Shown here: positions 50,931 to 63,039 of the stretch, in pieces
Position numbering within the stretch: position 1 is the stretch's first letter
Layout: each line of letters opens with the position of its first letter
Assembly (NCBI GenBank): GCA_027943335.1
Contig: BSBK01009257.1
Coordinates: forward strand, 1-64,000
Direction of reading: 5' to 3'
DNA length: 64,000 nt
Source: Chamaecyparis obtusa
Lineage: Eukaryota; Streptophyta; Pinopsida; Cupressales; Cupressaceae
Made by a program: the position numbers and the translations under genes
Notes under the pieces: generated by a model
Told to the model about the DNA's origin: nothing
The model's database searches: none
What the model saw: the letters and a program-made list of their open reading frames with translations, nothing else

Positions 50931-53900
50931 ATGTCTTACAAAAGAGAAATTCCAAGGCTTAACAGAAATAACTTTTCAGCATGGCAAGGTCTCATGAGAC
51001 TTCATCTGGCTTCCATTGGTGATTCAGGATGCAAATATATTGATCAAGAATATACAATTCCTACTGGCACATTAACTGTTGAAGACATTGCAGAGAAGAA
51101 GAACCATAACACTATGATGATAGACATTGCATCAGCTCTTAGCTATGAAGAATTTGATGAAATCAAAGACTGGACAACTGCTCATGAAATGTGGAACAAG
51201 CTAAAGAAAATCTATGGTGGTGATGACAATGTGAAGAGAGCCAAAGCAGAAAGCCTAAGAGGACAGTTTGATCAGATGAAAATGAGAGAAGAAGAAAACA
51301 TTGCAAAATATGTTGAAAAGATCAAGACAAGTGTTAGTGCAATCAGAGCTTCTGGAGGAAAAATTGATGATGAAACTGTTATAAGTAAGGTTCTTAGAAC
51401 ATTACTTCCTATTTATGCAATAAGAGTTTCTGCTATTCAAGAAAGATGTGAAGAAAATCACAATATAGCTTTGGATGCCTTAGTTGGAAGATTGACAGCC
51501 TTTGAACTGGATAACTATGACAACTATGTTCCAACTTCTAAAAATATTGAATCAGCTTTTGAGGCCAAACTTTCACTCAAGAAAGGGAAAAAAATCCAAT
51601 CAGAAAGTGAAGAAGAATCAGAGGAAAGTTCGGATAGTGATCTTGAAGTTATTGAAGCATTACTTGCAAAGAAGTATTCAAGAGGCAGAGGAAAATACAA
51701 AGGTAAAACTCCCTTAATCTATTTTTCATGTGAAGAAATTGGTCATATTGCAGCTAGGTGCCCAAACAAGCAAAGCAAAGATGAGAAGAAAAGTTACAAG
51801 TACAATGGCAAGAAGAATTTCAAATCATTTAAGGATAAAGGTAAGAAAACATGTTTTTTAGCTAAAGATTCGGATGATAGTGAAGAAGAAATTGTTTTCA
51901 TTGCTGTAAAAGATGAATCTAATAATGATGAAGATGAGATGGCACTTATCTCTCATATAAGCAAGAATGATACATGGATTATAGACAGTGGATGTTCACA
52001 TCATATGACTGGTGAGAGGACTAAGTTTGAACACTTTGAAAACTTTGATGGTGGTAATGTAAGGTTTGGAAACAATGAACCTTGTTGTATAAAAGGAAAG
52101 GGACGAATTTCATTAGCCAAAGAACTTATACGTGATAATGCATATTGGGTTGAAGGACTAAAGCATAATCTTCTAAGTGTAGCACAGCTAATTAACATTG
52201 GATTCAAAGTTGAATTCATGAATGGCAAAGCAAGACTGCTGGATGACAAAGGAAAACTGATAGGATCAAGCAAACAAACCAAAGGTAACATGTTTTATCT
52301 TGATCTTGGTGATTACTCATGTTTTATTGCTCAAATTGAAGAAAGTTGGTTATGGCACAAAAGGTGATTTCATGTAAATTTTGACAACATGATGAAAATA
52401 AGCAAATTCAAGAAAGTAAGAGGTATTCCTACTTTGAAGAAACCTGATGTTGGTCTATGCAAGAATTGTCAAATTGGTAAAATGGGAAAGTCTAGTTTTA
52501 AAAGTAAAAACTATCAGTCTGAAGATATTTTGGAAATTGTGCATACTGATTTATGTGGACCTATTGGAATTGAGAGCTATACCAGAGAAAAATTCTTTAT
52601 TCTCTTTTTTGATGATTACTCTAGAATGATGACTGTTATGTATTTAAGAGAAAAGTCAGAAGCATTTGAGAAGTTCAAATGGTATTTAGCAAGAGTAGAA
52701 AAGGAAATAGGAAAAAGAATAAAATGCTTGAGATCAGACAGAGGTGGTGAATTCATCTCCCATGAATTAAATAATTTTTGCATTGAAAGAGGAATCAAAA
52801 GACAAGTATCAGCCCCGAGAACTCCTGAGCAGAATGGAATAGCTGAAAGAAGGAACATATCTATCATGGACTGTGCAAGGACTCTAATGATTGAAAAGAA
52901 CATTGCTATGAAATACTGGAAGGAAGCTATCAGCACTGCAGTTCATACCTTGAACCAAGTACAGCTGAGAAAAGACACATTCAAGACTTTGTATGAGCTA
53001 TGGTATGGCTACAAACCAAATGTAAGTTACCTAAAAGTATTTGGTAGTAAATGTTACATCTTAAAAGAATCTAGAAAAGGAAAATTTGATGTAAAAAGTG
53101 ATGAAGAAATATTTTTTGGATATTCTTGCAAAAGTAAGGCATATAGATGTCTAAATTTGTCTACTCACAAAATCATAGAAAGTGCACATGTGAGAATTGA
53201 TGATTTTGCAGAAAAGACTAAAGAAGAAAGCAAAAAGGAACCAGAGGATTACAGAAAATTTGTTTACATCGAACCTAATACATTTCCAGACACATCTGTC
53301 AATAAGGAAACTACATCTACCGAGCCCAATACAGTAACCGAGTCACAAGAAGAAGTTCAGACCGAGTCACAAAGTACCGATTCTCAATCTGAAGCTACCG
53401 AGCAAGTATCTACCGAGCCTGAGCAACCTGAACCTGAAGATGAAGAAGATGACAATGTAACTCATTCAGGAAGCAAGGAACCTGTATTGGCCAAGTACGT
53501 CAGAAAGCATCATAAACCAGATCAGATTATTGGAAACAAATCAGATGGTACTATGACAAGAAGTAAACTAAAAGGTACATGTTTATTTGCTGATTTTGAA
53601 CCTAAAAATGTCAAAGATGCATTGGAAAATGAAAGTTGGATTGAGGCTATGAATGAAGAAATAGAGCAAATAGAGAAAAATAAGACATGGACTCTTGTAC
53701 CTAGGCCTAAAGATAAAAATGTAATTGGGACAAAATGGGTATTCAGAAATAAGTTGAATGAAGATGGTCAAGTATCAAGAAACAAAGCAAGATTGGTATG
53801 TAAAGGATATTCTCAAGAAGAAGGAATAGATTATGGAGAGACTTTTGCTCCTGTTTCAAGATTAGAAGGTGTGAGGACTTTACTTGCATATGCAGCACAT

Positions 53901-54794
53901 AAAGGATTTAAGGTATATTAGATGGATATAAAATCTGCATTTCTCAATGGTATTCTTGAGGAAGAAGTCTACATTGAGCAACCTGAAGGTTTTATTGATC
54001 CAGACAAAAGGGATATGGTCTTCAAATTACACAAAGCATTGTATGGTCTAAAACAAGCTCCTAGAGCATGGTATGAAAGATTACATAACTATCTTACTCA
54101 GATTGATTTCAAAAGAGCTAATGACAACAATAATTTATACATCAAAGAAGGATCAGATAACAAAATTGTTTTGGCATAAATATTTGTGGATGATACTGTG
54201 TTTACAGGAAATGATGATCAGTGCAAAGAATTTTCAGAGCATATGAACAAAGAATTTGAAATGTTTATGTTTGGTCAGATAAAATTTTTTGTTGGACTTC
54301 AGATTCAGCAGAACAAAAATGGTATCTACATTACTCAGTCTAAATATATCAGGGAAATACTTAAGAAATTTGGTATGGAAGATTCAAAACCAGTTGGTAC
54401 ACCCATGTGTATTGGACTGAAGCTTACCAAAGATGATGATTCAAAAGAAGTAGATCAGACCTTATACGGATCAATGATTGGAAAATTACAGTATGTAGTA
54501 CACACAAGGCCTGATATTGCCTTAGCAGTTGGTATAGTGGCAAAATTCTTGGCTAAACCCAGAGAAAATCACATGATGGCAATCAAAATAATCTTGAGGT
54601 ATTTAAGGGGAACTGAAGATTATGGCTTGTGGTATAAATTTGGAGGCAATCTGGATTTAAAAGTGTTTACTGATGCTGATTGGGCAGGAAACATTGACGA
54701 CAGAAAGAGTACAAGTGGTGGAGCATTCTTTCTTGGCAAGAGGTTAGTATCTTGGACTAGTAAAAAGCAAAACTGCATATCAAATAACGTATGA
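50931..54794 (+). pseudogene. Copia 2 gag-pol, three stops and truncated RNase H
   Basis: ATG 50931 (MSYKREIPRLNRNNF) opens a frame that runs, without frameshift, into the junction at 54776 and ends at a chance TGA (54792). Stops lie at 52365 (TGA), 53919 (TAG, where Copia 1 has Gln) and 54177 (TAA). Domains: gag (50940-51600); zinc knuckle (about 51718-51760) with Tyr in place of the first Cys; protease WIIDSGCSHHM (about 51976); pre-integrase region; integrase core with HTDLCGP, DDYSRM and RSDRGGEF (52540-52860); a Thr-Glu-rich linker (53270-53450); reverse transcriptase (53640-54350) with the catalytic motif as FVDD (54183-54194); RNase H start with TDADWAG (about 54670). It is less decayed than Copia 1 but cannot be autonomous. 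Confidence 0.92.
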
Positions 54795-54870
54795 ATGTGA
54801 CCTAAATATCTTCTAAGAGTTGCACTATGGACCCTATATATGCCTTCCTCCATATTATCAACTATATTTT
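54776..54870 (+). repeat. 95-bp flank, right copy
   Basis: Copy of 49585-49679. Its first seven bases (CATATCA) also fit the expected RNase H coding sequence, so the true join is somewhere within them. Confidence 0.92.
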
Positions 54871-55218
54871 ATGCCACGTATTTACATTCTCATCACTAGA
54901 GACCTATCACATTATACCATCCCATATAAATGTTACACCATTAATGACATATGTTTTTTTTAGTGTGTTATACAATTACATACGTGTTATTGGTTATTAT
55001 GGTGGACACAAGTGATCAAATTTACTAAATTTTTCTTATTGGGGTAATCCATCTACTTAATATGATATTATAACATGTAATTATCATGGTTATCATTCAA
55101 TATATTTATAGAATTGTTACATGATCCAATCACTACAAATTGCACACTTAGCTTATGTTATTTTTCATGTATTATATTTTCCTTTCTTAAAATTCCTTAT
55201 ATGCTATAAGTAAAACCA

Positions 55219-55220
<2 letters not shown>
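54871..55220. other. intergenic, nothing recognised
   Basis: AT-rich continuation of the Copia 2 target locus. No signal seen. Confidence 0.5.

Positions 55221-55250
<30 letters not shown>
55221..55250 (+). repeat. (TG)n microsatellite
   Basis: Fifteen TG units. Confidence 0.9.
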
Positions 55251-55253
<3 letters not shown>

Positions 55254-55400
55254 TAAAGGGGTAAACACTTTGACCCCAAAGATATGAATTAGTGAGGCCA
55301 CAAATGGGGGACCTCATCCCCAATGGGATTTGAACCTTTATGGTAATAACAACAACACAAAAAATTAACCATCATAATATGCCACTATTGGCTGTAGAGA
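55251..55400 (-). repeat. possible SINE remnant
   Basis: On the minus strand GGTTCAAATCCC (55326-55337) fits the Pol III B-box consensus, and an AGCCAATAGTGG word about 45 bp before it could be a degenerate A-box. A symmetrical GGGGAC(C)-rich segment follows. No poly-A tail or target duplication was identified. Confidence 0.3.
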
Positions 55401-56600
55401 AATATTTTATTGATAACGCTAGATCTTTCTTTTTTTGCACTAATTATAGGTGCAAGTATATAGATGTTCAATCTCAGTATGTGACAGTTTTTATTTTTAA
55501 TCTATCATATCACCCAAAAACTACCAAATCGTGTGCATCATTACTTTTTCCCATATGAGCATTAGATATCTAAACCTATTTCTACCTTTTCCTCTCCTCT
55601 ATGGTCATTGAAATTTAAATTTAGATTATATGTATTCCTATTGCATTATAGAAGTTGTTAATGGAATGTTTTTCCTCTAGATGCACTATATGGAAGCCTA
55701 TTGTATCCTTTTACATGTTTAAATATTTACTTTGTGTGCATGTTTTGGATTTCTACATAATTTGATATGCATGGATGCTCTAAGAATCACCTGTGCTTCA
55801 AAGTGGGGTAAAAATAAAGGTGAGATTTTTTGCATCAATCTTGAGAGAGTTCCTTAATATGTGCATATATCAATAAATTGCATAATTCAGAGCAAAGTTG
55901 GATCCCTTCTCAAATTTTCTCATTGACCTATCCCCAAATTATCCACATAAAGACATATACATCAATATATTTATCCTGAACAAAAATTAATTAAATCTAT
56001 GCATGAACATATTCCTATGTGTCTTTTGTTCACTTGAATTTGGCCTTCTTATGTCTTAGTTCATTTGCATTGTCAAATTTTCAATACCATGGTTACAAGC
56101 TTGACCTTAAACTATTTAAATTTTTAAAATTCATGTCCATTTATTCTATTGAAGCAATCAAATGAACCTAGTTCTCTACAATCATGGGAGGAGCATGTGC
56201 ATGCTTGGAATATTGTGTTTCATCTTTTAAACATATTTCTAGTGATGGCCTAGGAGATCACTTCTTCCAACATAATAACAACTATTTCAATGCTTTTTTA
56301 AATACGAACATCCTAAGATGAAACAAAGATGAACTAAGAGAAGCATAAAGTACATCTATATAAATTATCACATCATTTATGCAAGTGTATGATATATCTA
56401 GAATAGAATATTTGTTCAAATTTATAGACATATCCCTCTAATCTTTTGATTTTAAGACAAATTGTAGACTTATAAATATTTTTACCAATCCCAAGACATT
56501 TCTATTTTAATACCAACATTTAAATATATTTATTCTTTAAATATGAAAAATGCATTTTTATTATTACATATTTAACATCTACTATTTAAAATAAAAATTA
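55401..56600. other. intergenic, nothing recognised
   Basis: AT-rich single-copy-looking sequence. No gene, repeat or RNA could be supported. Confidence 0.5.
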
Positions 56601-56749
56601 AAAAAAGTAAAACATAAATACATACCGAGAATCCAATGTTAATTTTCTTTACAAATAAAATAATCAAGCATTTACAAAATATACTTACAAAAAATGAAAT
56701 AACATCCAATTGTTACGATTATAAATTTATACCGAAAAAAAAGGGCTTG

Positions 56750-57010
56750 AAAGATAAATTGTTCTCCCATGTAAGCAATGAGCATCTAAGTGAAAGCCGT
56801 CTTACACCTCTTCTTCGCCGTGTAATCTAAGGTGAGGAAACATATTAAGCCTTAAATTTACCTCAAAAATGAAAAATGATTATATTCTTCCGATATCCGA
56901 AGAGACATCAAATCCAGCCATGAGATATTTATCATTATTAACATCCAAGCAATGTACACGCTTTTCTAACGCGATGACATGTACGTTCGAGAACTGCGCG
57001 CCTTTTGATA
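56750..57010. promoter_or_regulatory. CpG-rich patch upstream of the candidate gene
   Basis: Includes CCGTC, TTCGCCG, ATATCCG and an ACGCG, ACGTTCG, GCGCGCC series (about 56968-57002). CpG is otherwise scarce in this window. Preserved CpG just upstream of a TATA box suggests a locally unmethylated promoter or conserved exon. Confidence 0.4.
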
Positions 57011-57062
57011 AATCATGCTTCTTCTTTTTAATGTTTTCTTCTTCTGAATTGTCAAATGGAAT
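56880..57062 (-). CDS. exon-like segment with a WD40-like pattern (weak)
   Basis: Sixty open codons on the minus strand ending at TAA 56880. The order is an acidic/basic start (EEENIKKKKHDLSKG), then VHCLDVNNDKYLMAGFD. The spacing V-x-C-L-x-V-x(4)-Y-L-M-A-G resembles the first blade of CSA/ERCC8-like WD40 proteins, recalled from family knowledge and not tested. There is no in-frame ATG, so if real it is an internal exon or a pseudogene piece. It lies inside the CpG-rich patch. Confidence 0.25.
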   Translation of the reverse strand: MPFDNSEEENIKKKKHDLSKGAQFSNVHVIALEKRVHCLDVNNDKYLMAGFDVSSDIGRI

Positions 57063-57351
57063 TCATGCTTTTTCCTTTTAAAGTTTTCTTTATTTCAAAC
57101 TTCCCTCGCAATATCATTCTCATGTTTAACAAGTATTTAGAATTCTGAGTGACCGTGCTAATTAATATTTCTATAGATTAAGAGTAAATTAAATTCAGAA
57201 GTTTACAATAGCTGAATAACTTTTTTCAAAGGTAACAGGAAAATGGAACCACTTGAGCCCATTCTTTTGCAAAAGAAGTATTCCTTGCGTGTTCATCTCA
57301 ATATTGTGTGAAATACTAAAGTCTTGGCTGCTTTTTCTCCTGCTTCTCTAT

Positions 57352-57358
57352 AAAAGCC
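57352..57358 (+). promoter_or_regulatory. TATA box of the candidate gene
   Basis: TATAAAA in CTTCTCTATAAAAGCCATCC, about 80 bp before the first ATG of the candidate exon. Confidence 0.5.
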
Positions 57359-57431
57359 ATCCACAACAATTTCTGGTTTCATAATTTGCGCTGAACATTT
57401 CGATTGCCTTAAGCCTTGCCCTTTTGCAGTT

Positions 57432-57485
57432 ATGAGCAACGAAGAAATCGAAATGGAGCAACTCATGGTTCGTAGTTAGTGGCAG
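57432..57485 (+). pseudogene. candidate gene exon 1, one stop
   Basis: ATG 57432 opens 18 codons (MSNEEIEMEQLMVRS, stop, WQ) ending at a CAG/GTAACA donor at 57485. The exon ends in phase 0, as needed to enter the open frame at 59527. The single stop, TAG at 57477, is one base from CAG. Either the gene is broken, translation starts in exon 2 and this is an upstream frame, or the exon model is wrong. An intron of 2041 bp would follow. Confidence 0.4.
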
Positions 57486-59526
57486 GTAACATGAAATCTC
57501 CAAATTCTTATTGGATTTTCTCTTTTCATTGAGTTTTTTCGAGTTTGTATGTGTTAATTAGAATTTTTTTCCCGTTGGGAAAGTCCACAGGTTTTCCCTG
57601 GATTTTCCAGCGTGCAAAATTCATTTGATAAGTGCTTTTCTGCGGTTATCAATGTCTCCCAAGAGGAATGCGCCGCCAGTATTCCATCTTTATTTTAGTC
57701 TGTAAATTTTAGGTAGAAGCAACATTCTTTATATTGTAGCCTAACTGCTCTGCATTAGTCATAATCGAGGATTACTCAATCAAATTAGTAACTGTTTGTT
57801 TGGGGAATATGGATTTGGCCTAAAACTTTATTATCTCATAATAAGGTTTTGAGATTCTGGTTTTGCATAATCAGAAGATAAATTGGACTGTTTGGTTGAT
57901 GGGGAAGATGAGAAAGTTTTAGGAAGATGAGTCAATTTTGGGAAATGAGCCAATAAAAAATAGAGCAATAAAATACCATAACCAGGTTTTCAAATGAATT
58001 CCACCTTTTCTTTGGAAGTTGCAAATCCTTGTTTTTGGAGCAAAATTGGAAGATGAAAATTATATTATGGTTTTCATGTTTTCCAATGTAAGCAACCAAA
58101 CAAAGGATTTGGAGTCAAAACCAGGTGTTCTCTCCCAAATTCCAATTCCACCCCTCAAACAAATGGGCAAAAGCTTTCTTCTTTGTATATTCTTATTAAT
58201 AGTTTGATGATTGTCAATAGTGTAAACACCAACGGAGATTTCTTTCACAATTAAAAAACAAAAGAATAAACAAGCATTATTTGAATGTTACTGTTTCTAG
58301 GATAAACAAGTATTATTTGAATGTGGTTGTTTTTCATTGAGTATGAATTTAGATTATTTTAGTTTGTGAAAATCAATGTATTTTGTTTTCTAAATGAGAA
58401 GATGCAGAAGTAAAGGTTTAAAAGACGAGGAAATGAAAAATGTGATTAGATGTCTTTGAGATTAAAAAAATAATTATAATAAATAGTAGAGGCTTATTTG
58501 CTTGATTCTTTGAAGATAATGAATGTATTAAAGTTATTCAAAATTTAAAATTTAATATATGGTTATAAGATCACTTTCTAGTTTAAAGAAATATCAAATT
58601 ACATAAAATGATTAGACCAAGGTGGAAATATGATGTATTGAGTTAAGAACATATATTGGCATGATTTTAATATATAATTCAATAAAATTTTCAAAATGTG
58701 TACATGAATAAAAATAGTAGATAATAAGTGTACAAGGATATGTTATAATTGATGGCACATGGAAGGAGCATGATTGTACGCAAGATTGTGTCATTTGTCA
58801 TTATGTAAACAAAACTAAACAGGAAATGATATTGGTAGTTGAATTTTACCAAATATTTTGACACTATTATGAAGTGCATAAGAATCATGTATCTCAAAAC
58901 ATGTAGCCCTCCAAAATTTACATATAAAGTAAGTATTTAGAAACATAAAATAATTTCATGAAGCTATATGTAAGTTATTATACCTTTGAATTTTTGGAGG
59001 ATAAAGATCATATCTTAGGATAATTGGTACTTTATACTTTGAGATTTAGAAAGTGCTCACAATCTAATTTTGGGGACAAGATCACACATGATGTTAATAT
59101 CAAAAGGGAAAGGTGATGAGTACTAGGTCATGTATCATTAGATAAGGATAATACTTTGTATATTGATATGTTGTTTTCAATATCAATATTAGCATATAGA
59201 ACAAGACAAATTTACATGATATAATCATAAATATAAGAAATGAATATAAAGTGATACAAAACATAAAGATAAAATAATTAGCCAATGGCACTATTCTTTT
59301 CTATACAAAGATAAGATATAAATATTTTTTAGTTCAATTTATTTATTTATTTAAGATTTCCTTGCATTTCCCTTCTAAAAATTACTAATTTTCGTAACCA
59401 TAATTTGACAAATTGAATTCTTAAATAGCAAAGTTCAACAAGCTATTTTTAAATAGAGGTTTTAAATTTCTTTTTACATCAAAATAACATTTTTAAATAG
59501 AGGTTTTAATGATTTTTTTTTTCAAG
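57486..59526 (+). other. presumed intron 1
   Basis: AT-rich, starting GTAACA and ending in a T-run then CAAG, a good acceptor. No other coding signal seen inside; scattered short frames only. Confidence 0.4.
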
Positions 59527-59845
59527 TTTAGATTCAAGCGGGTTTGTGATCCAGCCCAGCAAGGAGTTATGGCAAGCTCTACTTCTGTGGAGATAATAGC
59601 TGATATGACTTTCAAGAAGTTTGATAGAAGTTATTTCAGTACTCCCAATGGATGGCGTCTGGCTACTTTTGAGGAAGCTACAATTGGGCTGCACATTATT
59701 AAGGAGCAAAATATTTTAGACAGATGGGACCGAGTGCGTCTCCTGGATGGTTGGATAAGTGGTCCGGGCTACAATTTTGAAATGGGAAATAACTTCAAAG
59801 GCTGCCTGGGCTACATGCTTCTCATTCAAATTGAATCTTCTTCTG
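59527..59845 (+). CDS. candidate gene exon 2, unrecognised protein
   Basis: Open throughout from the acceptor at 59526 to a CTG/GTATGT donor at 59845: 106 codons plus one base. Contains FKRVCDPAQQGV, an internal ATG at 59569 (MASSTSVEII, an alternative start), NGWRLATFEEATIG, WDRVRLLDGWISGPGYNF and GCLGYMLLIQIE. Tryptophan, glycine and CpG content are unlike the surrounding AT-rich DNA and unlike any transposon frame here. I do not recognise the family. The following exon was not found, so the gene either continues beyond a long intron or is truncated. It is the best host-gene candidate in the window. Confidence 0.5.
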
Positions 59846-62800
59846 GTATGTTAAATATTCCAACATTAAATTTCTATCAAAATATTTGTCTCCTATGTTG
59901 AAAGTCCAAGCAAACAATTACGCGATTAGTAATTTATATAATGTTAGATAAATTTATCAATTGAAAGAAGAATGCCAAATAAAAAGAATTTCGCTATCTT
60001 GATATAGTTCAGTGGGTTGCAGCTCAATCACCTAAGCTAAACTAATTTCGTATGCAAGCAAAAAGCAATTATGAATAGCACCTTACTACCATCGGTTTAA
60101 AGAAAACATTTCAAATTATAGTTATGAAGGTAATCAAATATAACTCTATTTATCTTCATACTCGTGCAACGCTTATCATGTCTAAACCCAGTTTGTTTAA
60201 ACATTTTTTTATTGCGTTCACTCCCACCTATTAAATTCCCATTTGTGCGAGAATTTGTTTTACAACTTAACGAATTTGAAGTAGACCTAATGACAAAATA
60301 CGTTGCCCAGAACTAAATTAACGATTGCTCAAAAACTTTAATTTTAAACACTCAAGGTTTTTATGAGCATTTTAGTGAGAATTTTTGGGTTTAATTTGTG
60401 GTGTAGTTGCTTCAAACATATAATTAAATTATATATATGTGGTGACAAATGATGTACTATGGAGTTGGTATATTTATTTAATATTTTATATCTATATTTA
60501 TCATTTGTAGTCGTATTTTTATAAATGCTATATATCATTATGTAGCTATTCCCATTTGTTAACTATATTTTTATGTGCTTACTAAATTTCTTATGATTGC
60601 ACATATACCTATGCTTATCCTATTCATTTGGCTATTATACTCATGCATGCACCTATATCTATCTAGTTGCTCTACATCCTAATTCAACCCCTTATCTATA
60701 TGGAGATGTGTCCACCATTAGGAGAATGTCTGTGTGAGCATGAGGTCTTCTTACCCTCATTCTTATTCAAATCCAAAATTGTGGTCGACTATCCCCTCTA
60801 ATCTTTCCTATCGAGAGTTGAAGTTAAGTACATGCTTCTATAATTTGATGTCATGTGTTAGCACTTAAAGCCATTCATTGCATTCAATTTGATCACTCTC
60901 ATTTGAATATTTAGTTAATATTAAAACACTTAGATTTGATGTACTAAAAACAAGTATGAATCTACATCTTATATACTTACTTTTGTCTTCAATATTTATA
61001 CACTCTCAAGACATTGATCTACATGAGAATCCTTATGACCTCATAAGACCATATCAAGGGCATTTAAACATGTTGCTTGTCCCCCAAGTTGATAGGGAAA
61101 GGTAGAAAAAACTATAAAAATGGGAAAATTAAATAGTAGAGTTACAAGTTAATATTGGGACAAGTTTGAGTGTAGAGAATTATAGTCACAAATGTGTACT
61201 AGAGCTATGAGTCTAGAAACATTTATCAATTATAGTTTTTACACAAGATAGAGACACTTATAAGATAACTAGGCCATGCTTTTTGATATAAACTATTAGA
61301 ATATGAAAAATCCTTTATTATCATTATTTGGTCACAAAGCTTAGAAATGTTTTTTTAATTTCATTTCTAAATATGACAGGTACACTTCAAAATTTAGTTA
61401 ATTCCAATTGGTTATATTTACTCTAGGTTGATTAATCCTTATGTATATGTACCTTTTTGTGTTGACATTGCCTAACTCAATTTTAGAGTCGTGACATTCA
61501 ATCAACTAAATTTTAGAGTTGTGGTAGTTTGTGTAATAGAAATTTGACATATGGAGGTTGAAGGAGTCTAAAATAATTTGGTGTAAGTGTAAAGTACAAA
61601 TCCTACTTTGGATTCTAGCATGATTAAAAGTTAAACTAGAGTAATGTAACTTAAAATAACATTATAGCTTTCATGACTTCAAGATTGCTTCAAATGATGC
61701 GTGTGGATTTTGTAATCGTGTGCCAGGTTGCTCTTAATGAACCTTCAATATGGTAACATATACCCAAAAATATTTTTTATGTGAAAATGCTTAAGAATGA
61801 CCTAGATTTATAGATTTGAGATGAGTGAGATAAATGGCTATAATATTTTATTTAAGATTAAATAATGAATATTTATTAGCTTCTATGAAGTAATGCAAAT
61901 CTCACAATTCAAAATTTTGGAGAAGTGCAAATGGATAAGACATGGACTAAGAAAAATGAAGCATCAAGATTGAAAGTTCTTGTATAATCTTGAGAATGAT
62001 CATTAGCATCTATAATTGTGACATGTGATTCATCTAATAGGTGTGAAAATCATGTACATGAATGTGTGAAAATGACAAGTTAGAGATCTCACATATGTGT
62101 GAAGATAACATGTGTGAAATTCAGGGGATAGGTTTTCTTGGTGTAATAGATAGTAGATTTTCAAACTTGATTTTATTTTGAATTGAGAAAATGATAGTTA
62201 GAATTAGGTTGATAAAATAAATTGCTAGTACTTGAAGATTTTTTCTTACATTGGATTAATACTAATAAAATGTGTTAATTAGAAAATGAATTATTAAATA
62301 GAAGAAATCATGATGTGAATTTTGGATAAGGTGACATAAATTTAGTAAATAAAATAAAAAAATATTAATTTAATAACTAAAATTAAGATATTAGTATGAC
62401 CAATTGGTAATGCTCTTGTCCAATTCATGAGGGTGGACATTGATTTAAAAAAAAACACAATTATTTTTCTTATTTCTTGGTGGAATTCAATTTGTTGAAA
62501 GTTGCACCCTTGAGGTTGTGTTACAAGTTTTGTTTAGATTATCACAAGAAAGGATCTAGACACATTACAAATATGTCATAGAGGAGAATAAGGAAAATAT
62601 TAGAGAGAGTGAGATAAATTAATAAAAAGAGCCTTTATAATAGAATAGTAAAAAAAACAAAGAACCGACATAGGACTAGTCAATAGATTAACTGTTAATA
62701 AGGAATTTCTATCACTTCCCCATTTGTCATTTCTTCTACGTATAATCCAAATACAAAGATGTATGTTTAGAACTTGAATCCTCGATGACGACATTGACCT

Positions 62801-63000
62801 AAGTTGGGGAATCAGGGACTTAGGTCAAATACTTATATTCTTTATGACATTGATACAAGAGGCTATTTGAAACCATAAATACTACTTCACTCCTCTTCTT
62901 CTCTTTCTTCTCCTATTAGCACTCCAACTCCCATTATAAAACATCAACAATAAGTTTTTTCCTCTTTACAGACTCCATGTATTATTGTGTTAGCTCTTTA
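59846..63000. other. intergenic or intron, nothing recognised
   Basis: AT-rich. A TAGTTCAGTGGGTTG word at about 60005 resembles a Pol III A-box but no matching B-box follows. No frames, repeats or RNA genes could be supported. Confidence 0.5.
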
Positions 63001-63039
63001 ATGTTTTTCATGACAATCTCTTGATTCTATTTCACTAAA

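Larger units (their letters stand above)
49680..54775 (+). mobile_element. Copia element 2, 3'-truncated
   Basis: 5' LTR 49680-50868, primer site 50871-50882, gag-pol frame from 50931. The element stops inside RNase H after the conserved SWTSKKQNC stretch. The rest of RNase H, the purine tract and the 3' LTR are missing, and the 95-bp flank copy follows directly. The junction lies in a shared CATATCA. Confidence 0.92.

Noticed and set aside
60005..60070. tRNA-like A-box word TAGTTCAGTGGGTTG
   Set aside because: No B-box, cloverleaf or SINE tail could be found downstream.
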